Origin: a virus
Strand: one strand, 5' to 3'
Virus record (IMG/VR): IMGVR_UViG_3300023174_000052
Span: 62,001 to 126,000 of that record
Length of the DNA: 64,000 nt
This document shows, piece by piece, positions 17,382 through 26,210 of the stretch. The notes under the pieces were generated by a model that saw only the letters and a program-made list of their open reading frames with translations, did no database searches and was not told where the DNA came from. How positions within the stretch are numbered: position 1 is the first letter of the stretch; each line of letters begins with the position of its first letter. The position numbers and the translations under genes were made by a program.

Positions 17382-18586
17382 TCCGGAAGAATATTTTCGT
17401 CGAGGTGCATTGCAATAGAACGCATGTCTTCGTAAGAGTCAGGATCAATTTCGATATCTTCTGCCTTGACCGCCCTCTTTACCATCGCTCGTTCAACCAG
17501 GTCATCAAGCCAGGTCTTATATTCTTTGTTTTCAAGAAGCTCGCCGAAATCTGACTTATAGAACTTCTTTTCGATGATCTTCGTACCATCTGGTTTGACA
17601 ACTTCGAATAGCTTCCACTGTGTCGTACCAGAAATACAGACCTTGTGATCTCGAATGATTTCTTCACCGTGCTCTCGCAAGACGTCGAATAACTCTTCAT
17701 GTTCTACGATACCCTTTCCGAAATGAATCTGGAAATTACAGGTTCGGAATGGCGGACCGACTTTATTCTTGACTGTTTTTGCAGAAACATTGATACCAAT
17801 GATTTCTTTCTTGTCATTTTCAATCTGAGAACCGGCACCAAGCTTGATTCTTACTGAAGCGTGGAATGGAATAGCATTACCACCAGGAGTCACTGATGGA
17901 TCTCCGTAAAGTACGCCGATCTTGCTTCGAATCTGATTCAAGCATACAAACAAAACATTTTGATCGCCGATGACACCAGTAATCTTACGCATACCCTTCG
18001 AGAGTACTCGAGCCTGAAGACCGATGGTATCTTTATCGTAGTCGCCTTCTAATTCTGCCTTAGGCGACGACGCTGCGACTGAATCCCAGATGATAGTGAT
18101 CGGTGCATCCTTTTGCATCGCCTTCGCTTTAAGAATAGTCTTTTCGGCGATATCGAATACTTCTTCAGTACAATGTGTATCAACATATACGAAGCGCTTC
18201 GCTACATCGACCCCAAGAGCAGCCAAGTTCTCGGGATTTGTGGCGTTCTCAGTATCGATATACACGACAATACCACCCATTCGTTGAGTCGAACGAGCGA
18301 TGTGCGTCGCGATATGTGACTTACCGATTGAAGGTGGACCGAACATTTCAATGATTCGACCTTCGGGTAATCCACCATTTCGCTTATTAGAAATGATATA
18401 ATCTAATTGTCGAGAACCTGTTGAGACCCAACGTTTAACGTGAGTCGGAGATTGGTCAGAAGCAAGATTATATGCTACGCGATGACCCTGATCTTTGTTC
18501 AAGGACGCGATTAGATCGGCGGTAAAATCTTCAGTTGATGAAGTTTCACCTGTTAATTCAATAGACTTCTTTCTACCTGGTGGCAA
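17378..18586 (-). CDS. recA: RecA/UvsX-like recombinase
   Basis: This 402-residue protein has Walker A GPPSIGKS (residues 83-90), Walker B ITIIWDSVAA, the L1/L2 region segment FVCLNQIRSKIGVLYGDPSVTPGGNA, and IPFHASVRIKL, making it closer to bacterial RecA than to T4 UvsX. It catalyses strand exchange in recombination-dependent replication and repair. The start is TTG 18584-18586 just after GGAGGAAAT. It lies downstream of the SSB gene and its terminator hairpin and overlaps the exonuclease gene by four bases. Confidence 0.95.
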   Translation of the reverse strand: MPPGRKKSIELTGETSSTEDFTADLIASLNKDQGHRVAYNLASDQSPTHVKRWVSTGSRQLDYIISNKRNGGLPEGRIIEMFGPPSIGKSHIATHIARSTQRMGGIVVYIDTENATNPENLAALGVDVAKRFVYVDTHCTEEVFDIAEKTILKAKAMQKDAPITIIWDSVAASSPKAELEGDYDKDTIGLQARVLSKGMRKITGVIGDQNVLFVCLNQIRSKIGVLYGDPSVTPGGNAIPFHASVRIKLGAGSQIENDKKEIIGINVSAKTVKNKVGPPFRTCNFQIHFGKGIVEHEELFDVLREHGEEIIRDHKVCISGTTQWKLFEVVKPDGTKIIEKKFYKSDFGELLENKEYKTWLDDLVERAMVKRAVKAEDIEIDPDSYEDMRSIAMHLDENILPE

Positions 18587-18636
18587 ATTTCCTCCATAAC
18601 AGAACAGTAATGAGATTTAGCAATATTTTCAAGACA

Positions 18637-18669
18637 TAAAAAAGGCAGCTCACCTTTCGATGCGCTGCC
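18637..18669 (-). terminator. Intrinsic terminator after SSB gene
   Basis: On the minus strand GGCAGC pairs with GCTGCC (18664-18669 and 18644-18649), then after one mismatch CATC pairs with GGTG around a GAAA loop, followed immediately by TTTTTT (18638-18643). It lies just after the SSB stop codon, so it may let SSB be made in excess over RecA and later genes. Confidence 0.85.
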
Positions 18670-18684
18670 AGAAATATCAATCTA

Positions 18685-19515
18685 TTACGATTCTAAATCT
18701 GCGAATGCGTCATCAAGATCTGCGAACGCGTTCTTCGAAGGGCTTGGCTTCGAGACACTTTGCGGCGTAGACTTCGAAGTCGTTGAGAATTCTTCTTCGA
18801 GAGAGGTCAACTTCGATGGAGCGCCACGAACAGTACCGACATCATCATTAGAAGAACCGCCGGTTAACCAGTCATTGACACGCTTCTCGATCTCTTCTGT
18901 AGGAGTTAGAGATTCGTAGTCATCAATGTTCGGCACCGTAGTTAACCACTGCTTCGACTGCGACGAGTCCTTCGACAGTGGAGTCTGTGTGGCTCGAGGC
19001 GTAAACTTCGTATCAGCAAACTGCTTACCAGGCTGCTTTGAAGTAGAAACCTTGAGGTCGCGACCGGTCTCAGGATCAGTGATATCACCGTAATCTTCAT
19101 CGAGCATCAAGCGGAGAAGATCCTGATAGATCATCTTACCGAAAGACCATAGACGAACGCCCTTCTCTTCTTCACCTCGAACAATGACAGCAGCGTAAGT
19201 GCGCATCTTCGGGTAAAGCTTCTTGGCCAGTTCCTTGCTTCCGTCTGACCCATCTTCGCGAAGCTTATTGATCAAATCCTGAATTGGATCCTTCTTCTGG
19301 AATTGATATGGAGCAAGAATTGCGGGAGCCTTATCGCCACCGATCCCGTAGTAATACCAACGATCGACGAAAGGTTGACCGTCGTTATTGGGCATAGGGA
19401 CAATTCGAATGTTATAATCCTTGCCTTCTTCCGGACGCCACATAATGGTCGACTTCTTGTTCTGTCCAGAAAGAGTGTTCAGCTTCTTACGAATCGCGTC
19501 AAAATCAATAGCCAT
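18685..19515 (-). CDS. Single-stranded DNA-binding protein, gp32-like
   Basis: This 276-residue protein begins with a short basic helix, then MWRPEEGKDYNIRIVPMP and FVDRWYYYGIGG, the start of the gp32-type OB fold, and later RLWSFGKMIYQDLLRLMLDEDYGDITDPETGRDL. The C-terminus is an acidic tail ending AFADLDDAFADLES, typical for recruiting partner proteins. No cysteine occurs in the protein, so the structural zinc of T4 gp32 is absent. Its start ATG is at 19513-19515 after AAGGA. It leads the SSB-RecA-exonuclease-helicase series and has its own promoter-like element and terminator. Confidence 0.88.
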   Translation of the reverse strand: MAIDFDAIRKKLNTLSGQNKKSTIMWRPEEGKDYNIRIVPMPNNDGQPFVDRWYYYGIGGDKAPAILAPYQFQKKDPIQDLINKLREDGSDGSKELAKKLYPKMRTYAAVIVRGEEEKGVRLWSFGKMIYQDLLRLMLDEDYGDITDPETGRDLKVSTSKQPGKQFADTKFTPRATQTPLSKDSSQSKQWLTTVPNIDDYESLTPTEEIEKRVNDWLTGGSSNDDVGTVRGAPSKLTSLEEEFSTTSKSTPQSVSKPSPSKNAFADLDDAFADLES

Positions 19516-19601
19516 GTTATTTTTTCCTTTTTTGTTTGTTGAATTAAGCTATGAACGACCTCTCGCCCGTTCACCGCTTCCCCGTGCTCTTCGCACATGA
19601 G

Positions 19602-19630
19602 ACTATAGTAAGTGTTTGTTATTTTTTTAA
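19602..19630 (-). promoter_or_regulatory. Sigma70-like promoter upstream of SSB gene
   Basis: On the minus strand TTAAAA (plus 19625-19630) is followed after exactly 17 bases by TATAGT (plus 19602-19607), matching the element upstream of the ClpP-like gene. The leader of about 85 bases before the SSB start includes a GTGC-loop-GCAC hairpin at 19584-19596. Position before a highly expressed replication gene supports a promoter, probably recognised by host polymerase. Confidence 0.5.
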
Positions 19631-20034
19631 GCTTCGTGAGGATATTTTATTTCGCCTTGCAGATATCTCATCGCGTTCTTAGAACCCCTGGACCTGGACG
19701 AACCAAAGGGATTTTCAGCAATAGCGAATGCTCGAGCTAAGCAAGCGACAGAATCGTAATACAACCAATGTTCTTCACGGTCGTAAGAATCTTCATTATT
19801 ATAGTATCTAAAATGATTTTGAAAAGTAAAGTCTTCATCGCCGACGACTTGACCAGACAAAGACTTCGACTCTTTCATTTTCGACTTACGCCTATCACGT
19901 TTAGAACGTTTTCGAATTGGCGCGCCTATTGGTCCAATAAACCCACCAGCGCCTGCTACGCCGCTAAATTCTTCAAGTGTTTCTTCTTCAATCATTTCGC
20001 GTATCAAAGAGCGAAGTCTATCGAGGTGTTCCAT
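19627..20034 (-). CDS. Unknown phage protein with charged N-terminal helix
   Basis: This 135-residue protein starts at ATG after GAGGAT. The N-terminus LRSLIREMIEEETLEEFSG is a charged helix followed by a Gly/Ala/Pro-rich segment (GVAGAGGFIGPIGAP) and a strongly basic stretch (KRSKRDRRKSKMK). This helix-plus-glycine layout recurs in small proteins of T4-like phages without a known function. The C-terminal ~60 residues (HWLYYDSVACLARAFAIAENPFG) look like a small folded domain. Its stop overlaps the SSB promoter region. No function assigned. Confidence 0.6.
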   Translation of the reverse strand: MEHLDRLRSLIREMIEEETLEEFSGVAGAGGFIGPIGAPIRKRSKRDRRKSKMKESKSLSGQVVGDEDFTFQNHFRYYNNEDSYDREEHWLYYDSVACLARAFAIAENPFGSSRSRGSKNAMRYLQGEIKYPHEA

Positions 20035-20043
20035 ATCCTCTAA

Positions 20044-20616
20044 TTATTCAGCTCGACCGAGAACCCATTGCCTTGCGTGTAATAATAGTAAGCCAAGCGA
20101 TGGTTCCGCACCGGCGTAAAACTTCGCTTCATCACGATGCACCCCGCCAGATATTGCGATGGCTGTCCATTCATCAAGAGACATAGAAATTCCTGATGTC
20201 TGTAATAAATAAAGACTGCGATGAGAGACAGGCATTTTAGGCAGCGACTCGTTGTGTCGATACATGATTCCACGCTTGATGTGCCAATCTGAATCTTGCG
20301 GGACCAATAGGTCTCGTGTCTCATCTCCCATTAATCCCACGGCGTGAAACAGTCCTGTAAATACAACACGTTCCATTGGAATTTGTAATTCAAAAATCTT
20401 ATGCATCGAGCGCATTTTAGATGTTACATTTAAAGCAAGATCTAAAAATCCACCGGGATATGCGCCAAAGTAAACTTGTTCAGTCGAAGCGGGACACTCT
20501 ATCAATCTTGTCCCGTAGGCTTCTATGAAATCAAGAGCTCCATGATGCGATGCATCAAGTGTTTCGACAAGCTTTTTAAATTTATTCCACTTATTTTCTA
20601 ATTCTTCGATGTTCAT
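20044..20616 (-). CDS. HD-domain-like phage protein with lost metal ligands
   Basis: This 190-residue helical protein contains FTGLFHAVGLMGDE (residues ~98-111) at the place where HD-domain phage proteins have an H-D pair, and MPVSHRSLYLLQTSGISMSLDEWTAIAISGG (residues ~142-172), where relatives typically show a downstream H-D-G. Here these read H-A and I-S-G-G, so the metal-binding Asp/His residues appear replaced. It is probably a non-catalytic or altered HD-family protein. TATAAT lies eight bases before the start ATG and no Shine-Dalgarno sequence is evident. The family call is inference by pattern. Confidence 0.5.
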   Translation of the reverse strand: MNIEELENKWNKFKKLVETLDASHHGALDFIEAYGTRLIECPASTEQVYFGAYPGGFLDLALNVTSKMRSMHKIFELQIPMERVVFTGLFHAVGLMGDETRDLLVPQDSDWHIKRGIMYRHNESLPKMPVSHRSLYLLQTSGISMSLDEWTAIAISGGVHRDEAKFYAGAEPSLGLLLLHARQWVLGRAE

Positions 20617-20647
20617 AAATGAATATTATAACTGTAAAAGACTTTTT

Positions 20648-21208
20648 TTATGATGCAACAGTAATAATAACAGTCTTTTGTCTAATCTCTACTTTATCTC
20701 CCTTACTTTCGTCCCACGTTATCTTTTGATGACTGTTGGAAGTCGCCATCGCGTACAATATAGAACTCACTATTGATCCACAAGTTCTAGGACTAACTGC
20801 GACTACTGCGTTTTTTCCATTATCGCAAGCGTATTCTATTATTCTTAATAGAATCGTTTTATCTGTGACTCTTGCCGAGTCAAAAAGATATTGAAAATAC
20901 ATGTCACCATCTATTTTCGAAGTAATGATTTTATTAAAAATTGCAGCGATTGTGCTTTGTTTATCACCACCCGGTCTTTCATCTAAAACATTCAACACCT
21001 GTAACAACGAATCAGGATCGCTTTTCGCTAGACCGCTAACATCTTTCGCGAGTTTAGATAATTTACCGGATCCTGCTCGACGGGTGACAGTTCGTCTTTC
21101 ATCGCCAGAATCATCTTTTTCAGATATATCAAGTAATTCCTGAAGGGTTCTTCTTGACACGACCAAAGGCAAGTCGCTATAGATTTCATTATTTTTAAAA
21201 TTGCGCAT
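20648..21208 (-). CDS. Unknown protein
   Basis: This 186-residue protein starts at ATG 21206-21208, four bases after the polymerase stop, with no clear ribosome-binding site, so translation may be coupled to the polymerase gene. The N-terminal third is charged (SEKDDSGDERRTVTRRAGSG), and the rest is helical with a final beta-strand-rich end (KVEIRQKTVIITVAS). Residues ~60-90 (SDPDSLLQVLNVLDERPGGDKQ) show no motif I recognise. Position after a DNA polymerase gene suggests a replication accessory role, but that is only context. Confidence 0.55.
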   Translation of the reverse strand: MRNFKNNEIYSDLPLVVSRRTLQELLDISEKDDSGDERRTVTRRAGSGKLSKLAKDVSGLAKSDPDSLLQVLNVLDERPGGDKQSTIAAIFNKIITSKIDGDMYFQYLFDSARVTDKTILLRIIEYACDNGKNAVVAVSPRTCGSIVSSILYAMATSNSHQKITWDESKGDKVEIRQKTVIITVAS

Positions 21209-21212
21209 ATGA

Positions 21213-22346
21213 TTAATTATGTTCGTTGAACAAGCTTAATCCAAGATAAAATCTACCCATTGGTTCAATGTCGACGTATAGATCATCTTTCGAAAGTTCT
21301 TCGTAAGTTTCTCGTGAACATTCGAATACCAAACTATCGTGAATCATAAAATAAGGCGTGATATTTTTGGATTCAACAAAGTTTGAAAATCCCAACAACG
21401 CGACATCTACTGCGGTAGATTGCACGAAATGTGATAATCTCAAACGATCATCTTCAGGAAATAACGGTCGGCCGTAAAGATTGAACAGCGCATCATTGTT
21501 AAGATATTTTTCTGTCACTTTATCAATAGAAAAAAATCTTGAAACTTTCTTAGAAATTGCAGGATCAGTTTTGCTGCTTCCGTAAAGCGAAGAGATCGTC
21601 GCTATTTTTAATTTAGCTCGTGAAATATCACCACCAATCTCTTCTCCCATTTTTGTGTAAATGTCTCTTGGAGCTTCACCACGTGCCAATAAATAAATGA
21701 CTCTCGGTTCAAGAGAAACAAAATCGACTTGCGCCAAAACATTTCTATGTTTTTTTGGAACAAAGAAACGCCTATCCTCTTTTGACAAAAGCAAAACCTT
21801 TGGTCCTTTCATTACCGTCATTCTTCCTGTTTGTGAAGAATGAGAATAACGAACGACTTCGCACGTTCCGTCTTGTCCAGGTAAAAGAGAGTTTAAATTA
21901 GAAGATTCTCTTGCTTTAAGTTCATTTAATAACGAAGGTTTATCGATGTGTATTCTTTCGAATGAACCAAGTACTTTTCGACCTTTGATTAAGGTTTTAA
22001 AATATTTTTTTGTATCTTTTTCTTGAATTTCTTTTGAAATCTCTCGTAATTTCGAGTTAATGATAGAGACAAAGCGATTTTTTCCGAGTGCTCTCATCCA
22101 ATTGATATCATCTCCATAAATTTGAGCATATGAATTTATCAAGGATTCGTGCACGAATGCGTCGACTTTCATACCGAGAGAACCTGAAATGTCCAGTAGT
22201 TCGCCTTGCTTGAAGGCTTTAGATCCATATACGATGTCTTCTTCGTTAGGGTCGTGACACGTCCTAATTCTACCGTCTTCGTAGAGAGCAAAATCGCTAG
22301 AGAACCCGGTCATATCTCGACTAATAATTACTTTTCTATCAAGCAT
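21213..22346 (-). CDS. Miniature family-A DNA polymerase (PolA-like)
   Basis: This 377-residue protein retains polymerase motifs of family A: YSHSSQTGRMTV (T-G-R at 173-175, palm entry), motif A DFVSLEPR (Asp208, Glu213), motif B R243-x3-K247-x7-Y255-G256, and motif C MIHDSLVFE (His336, Asp337). Spacing between motifs A and B is shorter than in E. coli PolI. The N-terminal ~150 residues fit a reduced thumb; no 3'-5' exonuclease motifs (D-x-E) are visible. It is far shorter than T7 (about 700 residues) or PolI Klenow polymerases. It could be a repair or gap-filling enzyme rather than the replicase. No clear ribosome-binding site precedes the ATG. Confidence 0.75.
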   Translation of the reverse strand: MLDRKVIISRDMTGFSSDFALYEDGRIRTCHDPNEEDIVYGSKAFKQGELLDISGSLGMKVDAFVHESLINSYAQIYGDDINWMRALGKNRFVSIINSKLREISKEIQEKDTKKYFKTLIKGRKVLGSFERIHIDKPSLLNELKARESSNLNSLLPGQDGTCEVVRYSHSSQTGRMTVMKGPKVLLLSKEDRRFFVPKKHRNVLAQVDFVSLEPRVIYLLARGEAPRDIYTKMGEEIGGDISRAKLKIATISSLYGSSKTDPAISKKVSRFFSIDKVTEKYLNNDALFNLYGRPLFPEDDRLRLSHFVQSTAVDVALLGFSNFVESKNITPYFMIHDSLVFECSRETYEELSKDDLYVDIEPMGRFYLGLSLFNEHN

Positions 22347-22416
22347 ATCGTAATGATATTCATTAAATAAATAATTTTTAAATCTTAAAAATAATAATTT
22401 TAGATATTGTTTTAGA

Positions 22417-25400
22417 TTAATCTATGCCTTGTAAAATTTGCGCCGCACGTCGAGCGAAATCATCTAGGTTGATTACTATAGTACCGTTAGCATGTCCCGG
22501 TTCTCCAATATTCTTGAGAGCTTGTATAACATTATAACCACTAGCTAATTTTGAAGATGGATTAAGAACTGCTACTTGTTTTTTACCAGACATGTCTATA
22601 TGCGCGTCGAATGTTATTACGCAATATTTCGGATCCAGAGATTCAGAATATCGTAACGCATTTGATTTAGCATTTTCTCCGATATAGTATCCAGTACCTG
22701 AACAATCTTCTTCGTTAATTATTATAGCGAATTCAAATTTTTGGGTTGAATCTTTCTTTTTGTTCCTAATCATATACATCGCGATTTCATCGATTGCTGT
22801 CGTGAAACCAGTAACTTTAAAGAATAATTTTTCATCCCGCATTTCTTGATCATCGAGTAGTGAAGAATTAGATCTTGAATAATCACTCGTTATATTTTGA
22901 CCTTGTTCGATAGCTGCGTTTTTGAACAGGGTCGAAGCCGTTCGAATTTTTTTCTCAGGCGAAGAGTATTTCGCAAAAGAATCGGTGAATGTTAATTTAA
23001 CCGATGTTGTAAATGACCCTTGATCAAGTTTGTGATCTATACCTGTTACGCTATACGTATTATCTGCCGTTGTTCCTGTTCCAAAGTCGATAAAAAATTG
23101 TTGTCCGTATGATAACAATGGACAACCCATCATCTCTATTGAACACTCAGTAGGAGCAACTTGCATAGGGAGCCCTCTTTGAGATGTAATGTCCGGAACT
23201 GTCGAATCCGTTTTATCCATGCGAAGCATGTTTACCGTAGTTAAAGCAGGATCTGACATCGAACTAAGACCGATGTTATTTATCGTTCCACCTTCTCTAC
23301 CATATTTTATTGTAGGTATACCTTGTGAAATAAATTTTTTAGTTTTATTAATAGATTTATTTTTTAGTAAATTACCCGTGTCTATCGTTACCTCTGATTC
23401 TACTCCCATGCCTTGAGCATTAACTCTTCTTTCTAGATTCGCTATTACTCCCTTGTCTATAAGTCGTTGTAGAATATCTTTCCTACTTGTTTCTATTTCT
23501 GATGCGTTTAATTCTGGCGCTAGCGTCAAAATTGGATGTCTAGGGTCATTTGTGAAACCGAAAGAACTAATGTCGATACTATTCGCCGAGCGTAATAAAT
23601 CAGCAAGCGTACTAAAATTCGAACAAGTTTCATCTATAACGTGCATCCTCAAGATACTTCTTTCAGGATTGTCCTTGTCCTTTACGCACTCTGGCATTAC
23701 GGTTAGTTTTGGTATTTTAAATACTCCGTCTTTTATTCCAGCAGCTTCGATGACAGCGTCTTGTTTCGCGTATTGTTTTGATTGAAAATCTTCTTTTGTT
23801 TCTTTTGAAGCATCTTCGGCGGGTTCTTTTCTTTTATATTCTCCTGTTTCTTTATCGACATCATAAAGAAAGTTAAAGCCGTAAGCATGTGAAGCATTGT
23901 TACCGACGAATCTACTATTAAGCATTCCTATGAATTGCATTATGTTGACTTTTACGTTTTTTGACATAATATCGACTAATTCTTTTTTTAATGCTTCGTA
24001 TGGTATCGGAAACTTAGCTATCGATAAATCTCTCATAAAAGTACATTTATCATTAAACGTATGAAACAAGAAGTGCACTTCGTCATAGTTTCCCGAATTT
24101 ATCAGAGGTTTTCCTACGAAAGATAAAAGCACTCTACCCAACGATATAGGGTTATTTAAAACTTGACTTTTGATTTCTTTTGATACATTAGTACCATCGA
24201 ACAAGCTAATCGGTGCAGAAGGATCCTTAAGTTGAATGTCTGCGCATGGGAATATTTCTACTCCGATAGACAAGGATTTTAATTCGGCGTCGATAGCTTC
24301 GGCTGCAGATTGTTTGTATTTTTCTTTTGCGCTATCTGTCGAACCAAATAAATTGTCAAGTTTATCGGCCAATTGTTTGTCGTTTGGATTCGACGCATTC
24401 TTTTTTATAGATGAGATCTTCTTTTTTAACTCTTCAAGTTTTTCGCCGTCGATCGCAAGAGCAGCAGAAGCAGTGCCCACGGCAGACATCACAACATCTC
24501 CGAAAATTTTCTCGAATCTTTCGCCGTCAATTGTTTTTGCGCTCTTTATTAATTCTCCGATTTCTTCTAAAATAGTCTGCAATTCCTGAGCGGCATCTGA
24601 TGATCCACATCTCGAAATATCTAAAGATATAATATCATTTGCTCCTTTCATTGCAAGAGTTAATGAAACTCCTACTTGTCCAGCTTCTTCGAAATTAAAA
24701 GAAGAGTTAACAACTGTATATTTTTCTCTAACTTTCATCGAATTTAAAAAAGATCCGATAGGATTTTTAAATGAGGCAATACCCGAATTATTTTGATAAC
24801 TCGCTGACGATTTATCAGACGCAGGATTTGACCAACCATACTCTATATCGATATCGGCTTTCGTGTAAAGACCAGGTTTAACGAAATAAGCTATTTCTCC
24901 TAAACGCGAACGATCGTGTAATACAAGTTCTAATTTTGCTGTTTTATAACTCATAAATCCTTTTGTCGACGCGACATTAAAGGATACATTTTTAAGAGTC
25001 ATAAGAGGCCTGAACCTATCTAACACTGCTGGGATATTATTCGTCTTACCTGTTTGACCTCTTCCCTCTTCTCTAAACACGGCGCTATTTCTTTCTGGTA
25101 CTAAGGTCTGCGGGCTGGTGAATAATTCCATTCCAGCTGTTACGGGTCGATTATTTTTATCAAACGATAGTATTGTGTCGTATCCTGCTTTAGACACTGC
25201 TTCGCCGCGGCCAATTAAAAAAGACATTAAAGAAAGCCCGTCGTATGTAGGAGCATCAGTCTCTGCTGATCCTGTCGATTTTATTTTAATGTTAACGTAA
25301 GGAACACATCTCGACATTTCAAGTGTAGTTACTAGCGATGTGAATATACCGACTGATGGTGTATCTCGACTGCCCAATCCGAATCTCGGATTCATAAATT

Positions 25401-25926
25401 CGATAGCGTAAAGTCCGCTAGTGCTTTCGTCAGTATTCGATTGCTTATTCAAAAAAACGATACCCCCAGCAGCTAGGCTGAGTTCCGTTTCAATGTTTGT
25501 AGAATAATCTATGTTATAATTTGATAATTCATTAACGTAACATAAACTTTTATGAAAAGGAACTGTAGAAGTACTTCTTTTGTGAGGTTTGGTTTGATCA
25601 CCCGGCAAAGTTATTCTTATAAATTTTCTGATGCTATCTTCTATAATCGCTTGTTTTTCGATGTCAAATTCCCCAGGGTCCGACGGTTCAATAAGGTTAT
25701 CTAATTTATTAATGAAATTTTGTATGCTTATGCCGCCTTCTACGATTTCGTATAAATCGGACGAGACGTCTTTAATTACACTATTAACAGGCGCGCGGTC
25801 GCCCGCAGATGACAAAGGATCGATTCCTTTTTCTAGTAGTTCGGCTGTTAAAGCGTGACGATCACTAGCTTCAATATACGGAGCTAATAATTTTGCAGCG
25901 TCTGTAAGTTCTCTTGAAATTGACAT
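22417..25926 (-). CDS. Large baseplate hub-like virion protein
   Basis: This 1169-residue protein contains the block KLELVLHDRSRLGEIAYFV followed by a beta segment DIEYGWSNP (residues ~325-365), which resembles hub proteins of the gp27/gpD type. Near the C-terminus SVTGIDHKLDQGSFTTSV and LTFTDSF have the H-x-x-x-x-G-x-F-T-T pattern of hub beta-barrels. A long helical insert (~450-560) separates these. It is encoded after the LysM/gp53-like gene and overlaps it by one base in the ATG region, in a tail operon. The hub role is inferred; no lysozyme domain is present. Confidence 0.6.
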   Translation of the reverse strand: MSISRELTDAAKLLAPYIEASDRHALTAELLEKGIDPLSSAGDRAPVNSVIKDVSSDLYEIVEGGISIQNFINKLDNLIEPSDPGEFDIEKQAIIEDSIRKFIRITLPGDQTKPHKRSTSTVPFHKSLCYVNELSNYNIDYSTNIETELSLAAGGIVFLNKQSNTDESTSGLYAIEFMNPRFGLGSRDTPSVGIFTSLVTTLEMSRCVPYVNIKIKSTGSAETDAPTYDGLSLMSFLIGRGEAVSKAGYDTILSFDKNNRPVTAGMELFTSPQTLVPERNSAVFREEGRGQTGKTNNIPAVLDRFRPLMTLKNVSFNVASTKGFMSYKTAKLELVLHDRSRLGEIAYFVKPGLYTKADIDIEYGWSNPASDKSSASYQNNSGIASFKNPIGSFLNSMKVREKYTVVNSSFNFEEAGQVGVSLTLAMKGANDIISLDISRCGSSDAAQELQTILEEIGELIKSAKTIDGERFEKIFGDVVMSAVGTASAALAIDGEKLEELKKKISSIKKNASNPNDKQLADKLDNLFGSTDSAKEKYKQSAAEAIDAELKSLSIGVEIFPCADIQLKDPSAPISLFDGTNVSKEIKSQVLNNPISLGRVLLSFVGKPLINSGNYDEVHFLFHTFNDKCTFMRDLSIAKFPIPYEALKKELVDIMSKNVKVNIMQFIGMLNSRFVGNNASHAYGFNFLYDVDKETGEYKRKEPAEDASKETKEDFQSKQYAKQDAVIEAAGIKDGVFKIPKLTVMPECVKDKDNPERSILRMHVIDETCSNFSTLADLLRSANSIDISSFGFTNDPRHPILTLAPELNASEIETSRKDILQRLIDKGVIANLERRVNAQGMGVESEVTIDTGNLLKNKSINKTKKFISQGIPTIKYGREGGTINNIGLSSMSDPALTTVNMLRMDKTDSTVPDITSQRGLPMQVAPTECSIEMMGCPLLSYGQQFFIDFGTGTTADNTYSVTGIDHKLDQGSFTTSVKLTFTDSFAKYSSPEKKIRTASTLFKNAAIEQGQNITSDYSRSNSSLLDDQEMRDEKLFFKVTGFTTAIDEIAMYMIRNKKKDSTQKFEFAIIINEEDCSGTGYYIGENAKSNALRYSESLDPKYCVITFDAHIDMSGKKQVAVLNPSSKLASGYNVIQALKNIGEPGHANGTIVINLDDFARRAAQILQGID

Positions 25927-26210
25927 TAAATAAACTTCCCTACATCGTCTAGTTTAGGGATTTTAATCAAAATACCTGGTGGTATTTGCATGCCCCATCC
26001 GATATTCGAAGCGGCTGCAATGATCCACCACAAGGAAGAATCTCCGTATTCTATTCCCGCTAAAACGTCTAGACGTTGTGTCTCTGTCATAATTTGTTCG
26101 CTACATTTTATAGCACCTGATGATATCGCTTTTCTAATATTATAAACTGTTTCACTCGTGCCGTATCTTGTTCCACCTGACATGAGTGGCGAGCTAGCGT
26201 ATCGTCTCAT
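25926..26210 (-). CDS. LysM-like baseplate wedge protein (gp53-like)
   Basis: This 94-residue protein ends with a typical LysM/gp53 pattern: RLDVLAGIEYGDSSLWWIIAAASNIGWGMQIPPGILIKIP. T4 gp53 and LysM-containing tail proteins share the order Y-G-D, W-W-x-I-A-x-x-N and I-P-P-G-x-x-I-x-I-P. The start ATG 26208-26210 follows GAGGAT and overlaps the upstream gene stop by four bases. It probably joins hub or wedge parts in the baseplate. Confidence 0.75.
   Translation of the reverse strand: MRRYASSPLMSGGTRYGTSETVYNIRKAISSGAIKCSEQIMTETQRLDVLAGIEYGDSSLWWIIAAASNIGWGMQIPPGILIKIPKLDDVGKFI

Noticed and set aside
22344-22390. TTAAAA-N17-TATCAT before the polymerase gene
   Set aside because: The stretch is extremely AT-rich, the -10 match is poor and a transcript would begin at the start codon.
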